Program-made: the position numbers and the translations under genes | Shown here: positions 43,267 to 51,382 of the stretch, one piece after another | Numbering within the stretch: the stretch's first letter is position 1 | Layout of the letters: every line of letters starts with the position of its first letter | Assembly: GCF_000374305.1 (NCBI RefSeq) | Contig: NZ_KB894098.1 | Span: forward strand, 186,001 to 250,000 | DNA length: 64,000 nt | Reading direction: 5' to 3' | Source of the DNA: Actinomadura flavalba DSM 45200 | GTDB lineage: Bacteria > Actinomycetota > Actinomycetes > Streptosporangiales > Streptosporangiaceae | The notes under the pieces: generated by a model | Database searches by the model: none | What the model was told of the DNA's origin: nothing | The model's input: the letters and a program-made list of their open reading frames with translations, nothing else

Positions 43267-44034
43267 CTACTTGGCCGCGGCGGCGGCCTCGACGGCGCCG
43301 CGCACGTCTGACATCTGCTGGTCGCTGAGCTTGGTGCCGTTCAGGTAGACCGACGGAGTGCCGGTGACGCCCCGCTCCTCCAGCGCGTACTTGGTCATCT
43401 GGTCGACCTGCGGCTTCTTCTGCTCGTCGCGGACGCACTTCTCGAACCCGGCGTCGTTGACGCCGACGTCCTTGCCCCAGGCGACGAGGTCGTCGGGCGC
43501 GAAGCCCTTCGAGCCCTCGCGCGGCTGGAACTCGAACAGCGCGTCGTGGTACGACAGCCACTGCGGCGCCGGGACGCACAGCGCCGCCGCCGCCGACCGC
43601 AGCGAGTTGCCCTTGATCGGGTCCTGCTGCTGATTGAACAGGTGGAAGGGCCGGAACACGACCTTCACCTTGCCCTCGGCCGCCAGCTCCTTGATCGTCT
43701 TGCCGTTGGCCTCTTCGAACGCCTTGCAGGCCGGGCACTGGAAGTCCTCGAAGATCTCCAGCGTCGGAGCGTTCACTCCGGCCTTGGCCATGACGACCGA
43801 GCCGTCGTCCTGACGGGTCAGCGGTGCCTGCGGGCCCGTGTAGGCGGCGGCCGTCTGGTCGCGCTTGCCGCGCTGGTCGAGGACGACCACCGTGACGGCC
43901 ACGACGGCGGCGATCGCCACCACCGCGCCGATGACGATGCCGAGCAGCCGCTGCTGCTTCTGTCGCGCGGCCTGGCGCTTGCGCTCGGCGGCCAGCTTCT
44001 CCCGCGCGGACCGCTCACGTGCGGCCTTGCTCAT
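43267..44034 (-). CDS. DsbA-like thioredoxin-fold oxidoreductase, membrane-anchored
   Basis: 255 residues. A strongly basic cytoplasmic N-terminus (1-28) leads into one membrane helix (about 30-53), then a DsbA-type domain with the active site FEDFQCPACKAFEE (CPAC), an inserted helical region, and the cis-Pro loop VTGTPSVYLNG. A second Cys pair (LCVP and KCVRDE) is also present. It oxidises exported proteins and would be re-oxidised by the VKOR encoded 46 bp upstream, a known actinobacterial pairing. Confidence 0.93.
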   Translation of the reverse strand: MSKAARERSAREKLAAERKRQAARQKQQRLLGIVIGAVVAIAAVVAVTVVVLDQRGKRDQTAAAYTGPQAPLTRQDDGSVVMAKAGVNAPTLEIFEDFQCPACKAFEEANGKTIKELAAEGKVKVVFRPFHLFNQQQDPIKGNSLRSAAAALCVPAPQWLSYHDALFEFQPREGSKGFAPDDLVAWGKDVGVNDAGFEKCVRDEQKKPQVDQMTKYALEERGVTGTPSVYLNGTKLSDQQMSDVRGAVEAAAAAK

Positions 44035-44079
44035 GGAACTCTCCTCGGGCGCGCAGAGCGGCCACCGGCTCGACGGGAA

Positions 44080-44574
44080 TCAGTCGAGCTGGCCGATACG
44101 CCGGAACTCGTCGGACAGGACAAGGACGAACAGCAGGATAGTGATGGCGTGCACCCCGGTGCACCACAGGCAGATCTTGCCGAGCAGGAACTCGGCGGTG
44201 ACCAGGTACACGACGAACAGGACGCCCGCGCACACCGACGCCAGCCGGCCCCAGCGCAACAGCGGGGACGGCGACCGCAGCGCGGGCGGGGTGACGAGGA
44301 CGGCGAACCCGACGAAGAACGCCAGGCCCAGCAGCGGCAGGGGTATGCCGAGCAGGGTGGAGAACTCGCTCGTCGTCACGGCGTGGCAGTCGACCGCGCC
44401 GGTCGTGGAGCAGATCAGCGCGCCCTCGTCGTAGTGGGACACCGTGAGGTACGCGGAGATTCCCAGCCCGGCCAGGGTGAGGACCCAGGCGACCGGCGCG
44501 AACCAGCGCGCGTGCGGGGTCGCCCGCGGCGAACCCTGCGCCTCGTCACCGGGCGCCTCGACGTGCTGCACCAT
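44080..44574 (-). CDS. Vitamin K epoxide reductase (VKOR) family membrane protein
   Basis: 164 residues from ATG at 44572-44574, where GGGAGG is 6 nt away; an in-frame ATG at 44580 is too close to the box. Four to five membrane helices. The outer Cys pair is in ICSTTGAVDCHAVTTSEFS and the quinone-side pair is CLWC near the end. It passes electrons from the DsbA-like partner to menaquinone, replacing DsbB. Upstream is trpA, downstream the DsbA-like gene. Confidence 0.93.
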   Translation of the reverse strand: MVQHVEAPGDEAQGSPRATPHARWFAPVAWVLTLAGLGISAYLTVSHYDEGALICSTTGAVDCHAVTTSEFSTLLGIPLPLLGLAFFVGFAVLVTPPALRSPSPLLRWGRLASVCAGVLFVVYLVTAEFLLGKICLWCTGVHAITILLFVLVLSDEFRRIGQLD

Positions 44575-44603
44575 CGCCATCCTCCCGCGTTCCTGCCGGT
44601 GGT

Positions 44604-44639
44604 CTCCGGCCGGGACGGACGCACCGCCACCGGCCGGAG
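44604..44639 (-). terminator. Inverted repeat between trpA and VKOR
   Basis: CTCCGGCCGG (44604-44613) and CCGGCCGGAG (44630-44639) make a 10-bp stem with a 16-nt loop, 60 bp past the trpA stop. It may end the trp transcript or act in the VKOR leader. Confidence 0.5.
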
Positions 44640-44699
44640 TTCAGCCTAGGGGACCACCGATAAGGTTCGCGTTCGATACGCGCCGGGTTTTACCCTCCG

Positions 44700-45527
44700 T
44701 CAGCGGACGCGTCCGGCGCGGACGCCCTCGGCCAGCTCGGCGGTGAGGGCGCGGACGCCGTCCAGGCCGGAGCGGGCGTCGGGGGCGTCGAGCAGGCGGC
44801 GGATGAACGCCGAGCCGACGATGACGCCGTCGGCGAACCCGGCGACCTCGGCGGCCTGGGCGCCGGTGCCGACGCCGAGGCCGAGACCGACGGGCAGGCC
44901 GGAGCCGGACTTGTCGATGATGGTGCGGGTGCGCTCGACGAGCCGGGGCGCGCCGGTGTCGATGGCGCTGCGGGCGCCGGTGACGCCCATCAGCGACGCC
45001 GCGTACACGAAGCCCCGGCACACGCTCGTGATCTTCTCGATGCGCTCGTCGGTGGAGCTGAGCGCGACGAGGAAGACCTTGTCGAGGTCGTGCGCGTCGG
45101 CGGCCTCCAGCCAGGGCCCGGCCTCCTCGGGCGTGAGGTCGGGCGTGATCAGCCCGGCCCCGCCCGCGTTGGCGAGGTCGCGGGCGAACCGCTCGACGCC
45201 GTACCGGTCGACGGGGTTCCAGTACGTCATGACCAGCGTGGGCGCCCCGGTCGCGGCGACGGCCTCGACGGTGGCGAACACGTCGGCGAGGCGGGCGCCG
45301 CCGGTGAGGGCGCGGTGCACGGCGTCCTGGATGGTGGGGCCGTCCATCATCGGGTCGCTGTAGGGCAGCCCGATCTCGATGACGTCGCAGCCGGACTCGA
45401 CCATCGCGACGGCGGCCTCCTTGGCCCCCTCGACGGACGGGAACCCGGCGGGCAGGTAGCCGACGAGGGCGGCGCGGTCTTCCCCGCGGGCCCGGTCGTA
45501 GGCGGACGTGACGCCGGTGCCGCTCAC
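44700..45527 (-). CDS. trpA: Tryptophan synthase alpha subunit
   Basis: 275 residues from GTG at 45525-45527, overlapping the trpB stop by 4 bp (GTGA). It splits indole-3-glycerol phosphate. Catalytic Glu and Asp lie in DVIEIGLPYSDPMMDGPTIQ; the phosphate loop GLGVGTGAQAAEVAGFADGV is intact. It forms the channelled alpha-beta complex with TrpB. Confidence 0.97.
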   Translation of the reverse strand: MSGTGVTSAYDRARGEDRAALVGYLPAGFPSVEGAKEAAVAMVESGCDVIEIGLPYSDPMMDGPTIQDAVHRALTGGARLADVFATVEAVAATGAPTLVMTYWNPVDRYGVERFARDLANAGGAGLITPDLTPEEAGPWLEAADAHDLDKVFLVALSSTDERIEKITSVCRGFVYAASLMGVTGARSAIDTGAPRLVERTRTIIDKSGSGLPVGLGLGVGTGAQAAEVAGFADGVIVGSAFIRRLLDAPDARSGLDGVRALTAELAEGVRAGRVR

Positions 45528-46765
45528 TGGTCGTTCTCCTCGGGCATCAGGCCGAAGTACCCGGCGGCGGTGTGCATGTCCTTGTCGCCTCGGCCCGACA
45601 GGCACACGACGAGCGTGGCGTCGGGGCCGAGCTCGCGGCCGACTTTGAGCGCCCCGGCCAGGGCGTGCGCGGACTCGATGGCCGGAATGATGCCCTCGGT
45701 GCGGCACAGCAGCGCGAACGCCTCCATCGCCTCGGCGTCGGTGACGGGCCGGTACTCGGCGCGGCCGGTGTCGTGCAGCCAGGAGTGCTCGGGGCCGACG
45801 CCGGGATAGTCCAGGCCGGCCGAGATCGAGTGGGACTCGATCGTCTGGCCCTCGTCGTCCTGGAGGAGGTAGGTGCGCATGCCGTGGATGACGCCGATCG
45901 AGCCGCCGGAGACGGTGGCGGCGTGCCGTCCGGTCTCGACGCCGTCGCCGGCGGCCTCGAAGCCGATGAGGCGGACGGACTCGTCCGGGATGAAGGCGTG
46001 GAAGGCGCCGATGGCGTTGGAACCGCCGCCGACGCAGGCGAGGACGGCGTCGGGCAGGCGCCCGGTGAGGGCCAGGACCTGCTCGCGGGCCTCGACGCCG
46101 ATGATGCGGTGCAGGTCGCGGACCATCATCGGGAACGGGTGCGGGCCCATGGTGGAGCCGACGCAGTAGTGCGTGTGCTCGACGCTGGCGACCCAGTCGC
46201 GGAACGCCTCGTTGCAGGCGTCCTTGAGGGTGCGGCTGCCGGTCTGGACCGGGACGACCTCGGCGCCGAGCATCCGCATCCGGGCGACGTTGAGGGCCTG
46301 GCGCTCGGTGTCGACGGCGCCCATGAACACGGTGCAGTCGAAGCCGAACAGGGCGGCGGCGGTCGCGGTGGCGACGCCGTGCTGCCCGGCGCCGGTCTCG
46401 GCGATGAGCCGCGTCTTGCCCATGCGGCGGGCGAGCAGCGCCTGCCCCAGCACGTTGTTGATCTTGTGCGAGCCGGTGTGGTTGAGGTCCTCGCGCTTGA
46501 GCAGCACGCGGGCGCCGCCCGCCTCCCGCGAGAAGCGGCGGGCCTCGGTGAGCAGGCTGGGCCGTCCGGCGTAGTCGCGCAGGAGGCCGTTCAGCTCGGC
46601 GACGAACTCGGGGTCCTCGCGGGCGGCGGTGAAGGCGACGGTCAGCTCGTCCAGCGCGGCCATCAGGGCCTCGGGGGCGAACCGGCCGCCGAAGACGCCG
46701 AAGTGGCCGGAGGCGTCGGGAACGGTCGCGGGCACGGCGGAGCCGGGCGCGGTTTCGGTGGTCAT
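45524..46765 (-). CDS. trpB: Tryptophan synthase beta subunit
   Basis: 413 residues from ATG at 46763-46765. PLP-binding Lys is in LNHTGSHKINNVLGQAL, the PLP phosphate loop is CVGGGSNAIGAF, and GAGQHGVATATAAALFG is also conserved. It joins indole and serine. A 119-bp gap to trpC contains a very small ORF with one Trp codon. Confidence 0.97.
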   Translation of the reverse strand: MTTETAPGSAVPATVPDASGHFGVFGGRFAPEALMAALDELTVAFTAAREDPEFVAELNGLLRDYAGRPSLLTEARRFSREAGGARVLLKREDLNHTGSHKINNVLGQALLARRMGKTRLIAETGAGQHGVATATAAALFGFDCTVFMGAVDTERQALNVARMRMLGAEVVPVQTGSRTLKDACNEAFRDWVASVEHTHYCVGSTMGPHPFPMMVRDLHRIIGVEAREQVLALTGRLPDAVLACVGGGSNAIGAFHAFIPDESVRLIGFEAAGDGVETGRHAATVSGGSIGVIHGMRTYLLQDDEGQTIESHSISAGLDYPGVGPEHSWLHDTGRAEYRPVTDAEAMEAFALLCRTEGIIPAIESAHALAGALKVGRELGPDATLVVCLSGRGDKDMHTAAGYFGLMPEENDQ

Positions 46766-46807
46766 GGGAGTGCGTCCTGTCAAGGGTGATGGAGGGCGGT
46801 GCCTGGT

Positions 46808-46867
46808 CTATGACGACGTCAGGACGGCCCGCCATCGCTCGTGCAGCGGCTCCATCGGCATGTCCAC
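46808..46867 (-). CDS. Possible 19-codon ORF ahead of trpB
   Basis: From GTG at 46867 (or ATG at 46861) the frame reads MDMPMEPLHERWRAVLTSS and stops 42 bp before trpB. It holds a single Trp codon. The sequence CGTCCTG in its second half can pair with CAGGACG just upstream of the trpB start, so it could couple or attenuate trpB translation. Conservation in relatives is the test; chance is quite possible. Confidence 0.3.
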   Translation of the reverse strand: MDMPMEPLHERWRAVLTSS

Positions 46868-46884
46868 AGCGTACCGCTTCCCGA

Positions 46885-47691
46885 TCAGTTGCCCTGCCGC
46901 AGCGCGGGGTGCGCGCCCGCGGCGACCAGGTCGGCGACGGCGGCGCGCGGGTCCTTGCCGCGCACCAGGCTCTCACCGACCAGGACGGCGTCCGCCCCGG
47001 CGCCCGCGTAGGCGAGCAGGTCGTGCGGGCCGCGCACGCCCGATTCAGCGATCTTGACGACGTCCTTGGGGATGAGGGGGGCGAGCCGGGCGAAGGTGTC
47101 GCGGTCGACCTTGAGGGTCTTCAGGTCGCGGGCGTTGACGCCGAGGACCTTGGCCCCGGCGTCGAGGGCGCGCTCGACCTCCTGCTCGGTGTGGACCTCG
47201 ACGAGCGGCAGCAGGCCGAGCGACTCGGCGCGCTCGACGAGCGAGACCAGGGCGTCCTGTTCGAGGGCCGCGACGATGAGCAGCGCGACGTCGGCGCCGT
47301 GGGCGCGGGCCTCCCAGAGCTGGTAGGCGGTGACGATGAAGTCCTTGCGCAGGACGGCGATGTCGACGCTGGCGCGGACGGCGGCCAGGTCGTCCAGGCT
47401 GCCGCCGAAGCGGCGCCGCTCGGTGAGGACGCTGATGACCTTGGCGCCGCCGGCCTCGTAGTCGCGGGCGAGCGCGGCCGGGTCGGCGATGGCGGCGAGG
47501 GCGCCCTTGGACGGGCTGCTGCGCTTGACCTCGGCGATCACGCCGACGCCCTGGCCGCGCAGGGCGCCGAGGGCGTCGCGGGGCGGCGGGGCCTGCGCCG
47601 CCTTCGCCTTGAGCGAGTCGAGCGACGTCTCTCGCTGCCTTTCGGCGAGATCGGCACGTACGCCGTCGATGATCTCGTCGAGCACGCTCAC
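46885..47691 (-). CDS. trpC: Indole-3-glycerol phosphate synthase
   Basis: 268 residues from GTG at 47689-47691 (GGGGG upstream). A TIM barrel with VIAEVKRSSPSKG, catalytic Lys in AVLRKDFIVTAYQ, and PLVEVHTEQEVERAL, VLGVNARDLKTLKVD and AESGVRGPHD. It is first of trpC-trpB-trpA here. Neither trpE, trpG, trpD nor trpF is in the window. Confidence 0.96.
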   Translation of the reverse strand: MSVLDEIIDGVRADLAERQRETSLDSLKAKAAQAPPPRDALGALRGQGVGVIAEVKRSSPSKGALAAIADPAALARDYEAGGAKVISVLTERRRFGGSLDDLAAVRASVDIAVLRKDFIVTAYQLWEARAHGADVALLIVAALEQDALVSLVERAESLGLLPLVEVHTEQEVERALDAGAKVLGVNARDLKTLKVDRDTFARLAPLIPKDVVKIAESGVRGPHDLLAYAGAGADAVLVGESLVRGKDPRAAVADLVAAGAHPALRQGN

Positions 47692-47779
47692 GCGGTCTGG
47701 CCCCCTAGTTCCGGCGATCCGTCGGTCGATCGTATCCATGCGCGCGGACGGTCCCCGACGGCGGGGCGGCCCGGCCGGG

Positions 47780-48196
47780 TCACGGGGCGAGCGCGTGCCC
47801 GAACGGAAGATTGCGGACGATCCAGTACACGACGAACACGACGGCCAGGACGCCGCCGACGACCGGACGCAGCAGCGGATCGCGCAGCCGCTCCCCCCGC
47901 GCCGACGCCCACGTCCAGCGTCCCCACAGGTAGACGGCGAGGGGAAGCAGCAGCACCAGCAGCGGATTGGACCCGAACGCGGCGCCGAGGTCCCCGTGCG
48001 CCAGTGAGTTCGTCATCCGCAGCCCACCGCACCCCGGGCAGTACCACCCGGTCAGCGCGAGCGCCGGGCATGTGGGGTAATGCCCGGGTTCATGAGGGTC
48101 GACGGACGCGACGAGGATCACTCCGGCGACCACCCCGGCCGCGACCGAGACCGGCCCAGCCACCCGCCACCGGCTCCCCCGCACGACCCCGTCCAT
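47780..48196 (-). CDS. DUF2752 membrane protein
   Basis: 138 residues with three or so membrane helices. The family's Cys-rich motif YPTCPALALTGWYCPGCGG is complete (about 40-58). DUF2752 proteins commonly sit next to trp genes in actinobacteria; their role is unknown. Preceded by GGGG before the ATG at 48196. Confidence 0.9.
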   Translation of the reverse strand: MDGVVRGSRWRVAGPVSVAAGVVAGVILVASVDPHEPGHYPTCPALALTGWYCPGCGGLRMTNSLAHGDLGAAFGSNPLLVLLLPLAVYLWGRWTWASARGERLRDPLLRPVVGGVLAVVFVVYWIVRNLPFGHALAP

Positions 48197-48313
48197 GTCC
48201 CCAACCTAGCCATCCCCGCGCCGATCAGCGCCGCCGCGCCGCCCATGACCCGGCGCGGCCGGAACCGCACGGCCTGGCCGGTTGTCCGGCGGCGGTGTGG
48301 TGCGGGACGGTCG

Positions 48314-48982
48314 TCAGGCGTCGAGGACGTAGCCGACGCCGCGGACGGTGCGGATGGGGTTGCCGGTGCCGAGTTTGGCGCGGAGCTGGGCGACGTGGAC
48401 GTCGACCGTGCGGCTGCCCGACCCGGCGCCGGCGGACCAGGCGGCGGCGAGGAGCTGTTCGCGGGTGAAGACGCGGCCGGGGTGGCCGATGAGGTGTTCC
48501 AGCAGGTCGTACTCGGTGGAGGTGAGGGCGAGCGGCCGGTCCCCGACGCGGGCGGTGCGCGTCACCGGATCGACGGCGAGACCACCGGCGCGCAGGGGCT
48601 CGGCGGGGGGCGCGGCGGTGTCGCCGCGCAGCGCCGCCAGCACCGCCGCGACGAGGACGCGCGGCGCGAACGGCCGGGTCACCCGGACGTCGCCGATGCC
48701 GCGCGCGGCGGGTTCGGGCGTCGGGACCAGGACGACGACCGGCGCCGGGCGGGCCGCCTCGGTCACCCGCCGGTACAGCTCGGCGGGCCGGGCCGCGGTG
48801 GACAGGTCGAGGACGACGGCGTCCGGCCGCAGCCGCGCGCACGTGCCGGGCGCCCGCGCCGGGTCGCGTTCCAGCTCGACCTCCAGGCCCTCGCGGGCCA
48901 GGTAGCGGCGTTGCAGCTCCGCGACGGCGGGCTCGTGCTCGGCCACCAGGACCAGCACGGGCCGGTCGTCGCCGGTGGTCAC
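48314..48982 (-). CDS. Winged-helix regulator with atypical receiver domain (OmpR/PhoB type)
   Basis: 222 residues from GTG at 48980-48982, overlapping the previous stop by 4 bp. The receiver-like domain keeps the central Asp59 (AVVLDLS) but the acidic pair is AEHE and the conserved Lys of KPF is Arg (VTRPFAPR). The C-terminal wHTH is typical: LALTSTEYDLLEHLIGHPGR, SRTVDVHVAQLRAKL, IRTVRGVGYVL. It probably binds DNA without normal phosphorylation. No kinase gene is nearby; co-transcription with hisI and the Trp-region membrane protein is likely. Confidence 0.85.
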   Translation of the reverse strand: MTTGDDRPVLVLVAEHEPAVAELQRRYLAREGLEVELERDPARAPGTCARLRPDAVVLDLSTAARPAELYRRVTEAARPAPVVVLVPTPEPAARGIGDVRVTRPFAPRVLVAAVLAALRGDTAAPPAEPLRAGGLAVDPVTRTARVGDRPLALTSTEYDLLEHLIGHPGRVFTREQLLAAAWSAGAGSGSRTVDVHVAQLRAKLGTGNPIRTVRGVGYVLDA

Positions 48983-49611
48983 GGCCGCGCCGCGCGGTCC
49001 GGCGGGGCGGCGGTCGGGTCCTCGCCCCGGTCGAGCGACTTCCAGAGGGCGGCGGGGTCGGCGTCGTCGCGCGGGGCGGCGGCGCGGCGCTCGTAGCGCG
49101 CGGACAGGCCCGGCCAGCGCCGTCCCCGGACGAGCGTGACGATCCCGGCGGTCGCCACGAAGACGCCGCCGGCCGCCGACACCAGCCACCACGGGGACGT
49201 CGCCACCTCGGGCGCCGACCCGAGCCGCAGGAGCGCGCTCCGGTCTCCGGCGGCGGCGAGGATGTCGGCGCGGCCCGTCACGGTGACGCTCGCCCACACG
49301 ATCCCGGCCCCGAACGCGGCCAGCAGCGCGCCGACCACGGCCCGCCCCCGGCCGCCGACGGCGAACAGCGCGGCCAGCCCGGCGAGCGCGGCCCAGCCGA
49401 GCGCCCCCGCCGTCGCCCCGAGGTCGCCGCCGGTGACGTCGAGCGTGAACGGCGTGATGGCGTTCTTCGCGGTGACGGTGGCCCAGGCGCGTCCGGCGGC
49501 GAGCAGCGTGAGCCCCGCCCCCGCCGCGCACAGCAGGGCCGTCAGCCCCCGTTCCCGGCCGGCGCTCATCGGCCGCCGGTCCGCGCCGGTCTCGGGCGGG
49601 CCGGGGCTCAC
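48979..49611 (-). CDS. Trp-region conserved membrane protein (TIGR02234 type)
   Basis: 210 residues from GTG at 49609-49611, chosen because it overlaps the hisI stop by 4 bp (a shorter ATG start at 49569 exists). Four membrane helices (TALLCAAGAGLTLLAAGRAW; WAALAGLAALFAVGG; VVGALLAAFGAGIVWASV; PWWLVSAAGGVFVATAGIV) and a charged tail. The family lies beside trpE/trpC in most actinobacteria; here trpE is gone from beside it. Function unknown. Confidence 0.85.
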   Translation of the reverse strand: MSPGPPETGADRRPMSAGRERGLTALLCAAGAGLTLLAAGRAWATVTAKNAITPFTLDVTGGDLGATAGALGWAALAGLAALFAVGGRGRAVVGALLAAFGAGIVWASVTVTGRADILAAAGDRSALLRLGSAPEVATSPWWLVSAAGGVFVATAGIVTLVRGRRWPGLSARYERRAAAPRDDADPAALWKSLDRGEDPTAAPPDRAARP

Positions 49612-49991
49612 GACGAGGCGGTGGGCCGTTCGCCCACGGTGGCGGGGAGGACGTCGGCGTCCCAGCAGGTGCGGTCGCCGGTGTGGCAGGCGCCGCCGAT
49701 CTGGTCGACCTTCACCAGGACGGCGTCGGCGTCGCAGTCGAGCGCGACCGACTTGACCCACTGCTGGTGGCCCGAGCTCTCGCCCTTGACCCAGTACTCC
49801 TGGCGGCTGCGCGACCAGTACGTGCAGCGGCCGGTGGTCAGCGTGCGGTGCAGGGCCTCGTCGTCCATCCAGCCGAGCATGAGCACCTCACCGGTGTCGT
49901 ACTGCTGGGCGATGGCCGGGACGAGGCCGTTCGGGTCGCGCTTGAGGCGTTCGGCGATCTTGGGGTCCAGATTGGACGGGCGAGCGGACAT
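49608..49991 (-). CDS. hisI: Phosphoribosyl-AMP cyclohydrolase
   Basis: 127 residues from ATG at 49991 (ATG at 50000 adds three residues; the G6 tract between them leaves the choice open). It opens the adenine ring in step three of histidine synthesis. TYWSRSRQEYWVKGESSG, LDCDADAVLVKVDQ and the zinc site ACHTGDRTCW are all present. It is separated from the rest of the his genes by about 8.9 kb. Confidence 0.95.
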   Translation of the reverse strand: MSARPSNLDPKIAERLKRDPNGLVPAIAQQYDTGEVLMLGWMDDEALHRTLTTGRCTYWSRSRQEYWVKGESSGHQQWVKSVALDCDADAVLVKVDQIGGACHTGDRTCWDADVLPATVGERPTASS

Positions 49992-50048
49992 GCCCCCCAT
50001 TGTGCCGCGTGCGGGCGGCGGACGCGCCCGGGCCGGGCCGGGACACGT

Positions 50049-50082
50049 AAGAGCCCGCGCACCGGGAGCGGAGCACGGGCCC
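50049..50082 (-). terminator. Probable terminator of the cold-shock gene
   Basis: GAGCCCGCGC (50051-50060) can pair with GCACGGGCCC (50073-50082) with two G-U pairs, about 20 nt past the stop; the minus strand continues CTCTTAC. Confidence 0.45.
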
Positions 50083-50101
50083 TGACGTACGGCTTCGGGT
50101 G

Positions 50102-50308
50102 TTACAGGGGGACGACCTGGTCGGCCTGCGGTCCCCGGTTACCCTGCGTCACTTCGAACTGGACGCGCTGGTTCTCGTCCAGCGTGCGGTACCCGGAGCT
50201 CTGGATCGCCGAGTAGTGCACGAAGACGTCCGGCCCGCCGCCGTCCACGGCGATGAATCCGAAGCCCTTCTCGGCGTTGAACCACTTCACGGTGCCCTGC
50301 TGGGGCAT
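50102..50308 (-). CDS. CspA-type cold-shock protein
   Basis: 68 residues, complete. RNP1 KGFGFI and RNP2 VFVHYSAI are intact; the AAGGAG box lies just before the ATG at 50308. It is a single-stranded nucleic acid chaperone. A long upstream region (about 235 bp) may hold a structured leader as in other csp genes. Compared with CspA the end QGNRGPQADQVVPL is typical of actinobacterial members. Confidence 0.96.
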   Translation of the reverse strand: MPQQGTVKWFNAEKGFGFIAVDGGGPDVFVHYSAIQSSGYRTLDENQRVQFEVTQGNRGPQADQVVPL

Positions 50309-50403
50309 GTCTTTCTCCTTGCGGCAAAACCTGGGCCCACACCTCGCGGACCCCGCGGTCGCGCGGAACGCTCTCGCCCCCCGTACGGTCCCGGAAAAGC
50401 CAA

Positions 50404-50433
50404 AACGCCCGCTGCCATCAGTCCGCGGGCGTT
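50404..50433 (-). terminator. Intrinsic-type terminator upstream of the csp gene
   Basis: On the minus strand AACGCCCGC, a 12-nt loop and GCGGGCGTT are followed by TTGG and TTTT a few bases later. It ends transcription from the TIGR03085-type gene, 110 bp past its stop, or attenuates read-through into csp. Confidence 0.6.
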
Positions 50434-50543
50434 ACCAAACGATCGAGAACCACGACTGCAACCGACGGCACCACCGTATCACCGGTTCCACCGAAATCGC
50501 AGGAGTGGGGACGCCTCGGATTCACCTCCGGGCGAACCCCCGG

Positions 50544-51224
50544 TTAAAGGCCCCAACCGGCCTCGGTAAGGGCGTTGACCGCCGCCGTCGGACCGGTGGG
50601 ACGCACGCGTGCGACGTCCGTGCGGCCCAGTGCCCACAGGACGAGTTCGCCTACGGGGCCGTGCACGCGGACCGATCCGGCGGAGGGTCCGCGGCGTCCG
50701 CGCGCAACGCGGGCGGCACGGCCGTCCGGACGCACCAAGTTGACCTCTACCGGCACATTTCTTAGGACAAACCGGGCAATTTTGATACGAGCCCACAACG
50801 CTTGTTCCAGCTCCGACGTCAGCTCGCGCGGCTCCCACTGGGCGCTTGCCCGCCGCACGTCCTCGTGATGCACAAAGAACTCGACCGTGTTGGCATTATT
50901 GTCCACGACCGGAACCCGGTACGGGGAGAACCGGGGCGGCCCCTGCCGGACGCGTTCGACGAGCTCGTCGAACGGCACCCGCGCGGCCGTCCGCCGCCGG
51001 ACCCGCTCGGTGTACCGGGCCAGCGGCGGCAGCAGGATGCCCGGCGCCGCGTCGGGCCGGCCCTCCCGGACGACCAGGTGCGCGGCCAGGTCGGCGGTGG
51101 TCCAGCCCGCGCACTCGGTCGGGGCCGCGGGGCCCCGCTCGGTCAGCGCGTCGCAGAGCAGCGCCCGTTCGGCCTGGGCCGGACGGGGCGCTCGCGCGGG
51201 CCCGGCGGATCGGCTCTCGCTCAT
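50544..51224 (-). CDS. TIGR03085-type protein (DinB/mycothiol-dependent maleylpyruvate-isomerase-like)
   Basis: 226 residues from ATG at 51222-51224. AERALLCDALTERGPAAPTECAGWTTADLAAHLVVREGRPDA (spread over residues 18-58) is the four-helix N-terminal pattern of the maleylpyruvate isomerase N domain; ANTVEFFVHHEDVRRA holds further His residues for metal. TACGAT on the minus strand (51231-51236) is 6 nt from the ATG, so the mRNA may be leaderless. Conserved near his genes in actinobacteria; role unknown. Confidence 0.85.
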   Translation of the reverse strand: MSESRSAGPARAPRPAQAERALLCDALTERGPAAPTECAGWTTADLAAHLVVREGRPDAAPGILLPPLARYTERVRRRTAARVPFDELVERVRQGPPRFSPYRVPVVDNNANTVEFFVHHEDVRRASAQWEPRELTSELEQALWARIKIARFVLRNVPVEVNLVRPDGRAARVARGRRGPSAGSVRVHGPVGELVLWALGRTDVARVRPTGPTAAVNALTEAGWGL

Positions 51225-51382
51225 CCTTCGATCGTAGGCGGGCGCCCGCCGGACCCGCACCCCGGGAATATCGGGCCTCCGCCGGTGGTAGGCATTACCG
51301 GGCCCCGACCCCGGCTTGACCGCGCGCCGCGCGGCGGCCGGGCCGTCGCGGCCCGTTTCGCCGTCGAGCCGAGGAGTACGCC

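Noticed and set aside
46800..46815. Third DasR-like site (TGGTCTATGACG) near trpB
   Set aside because: Only half of the palindrome is kept and the match overlaps the micro-ORF stop.
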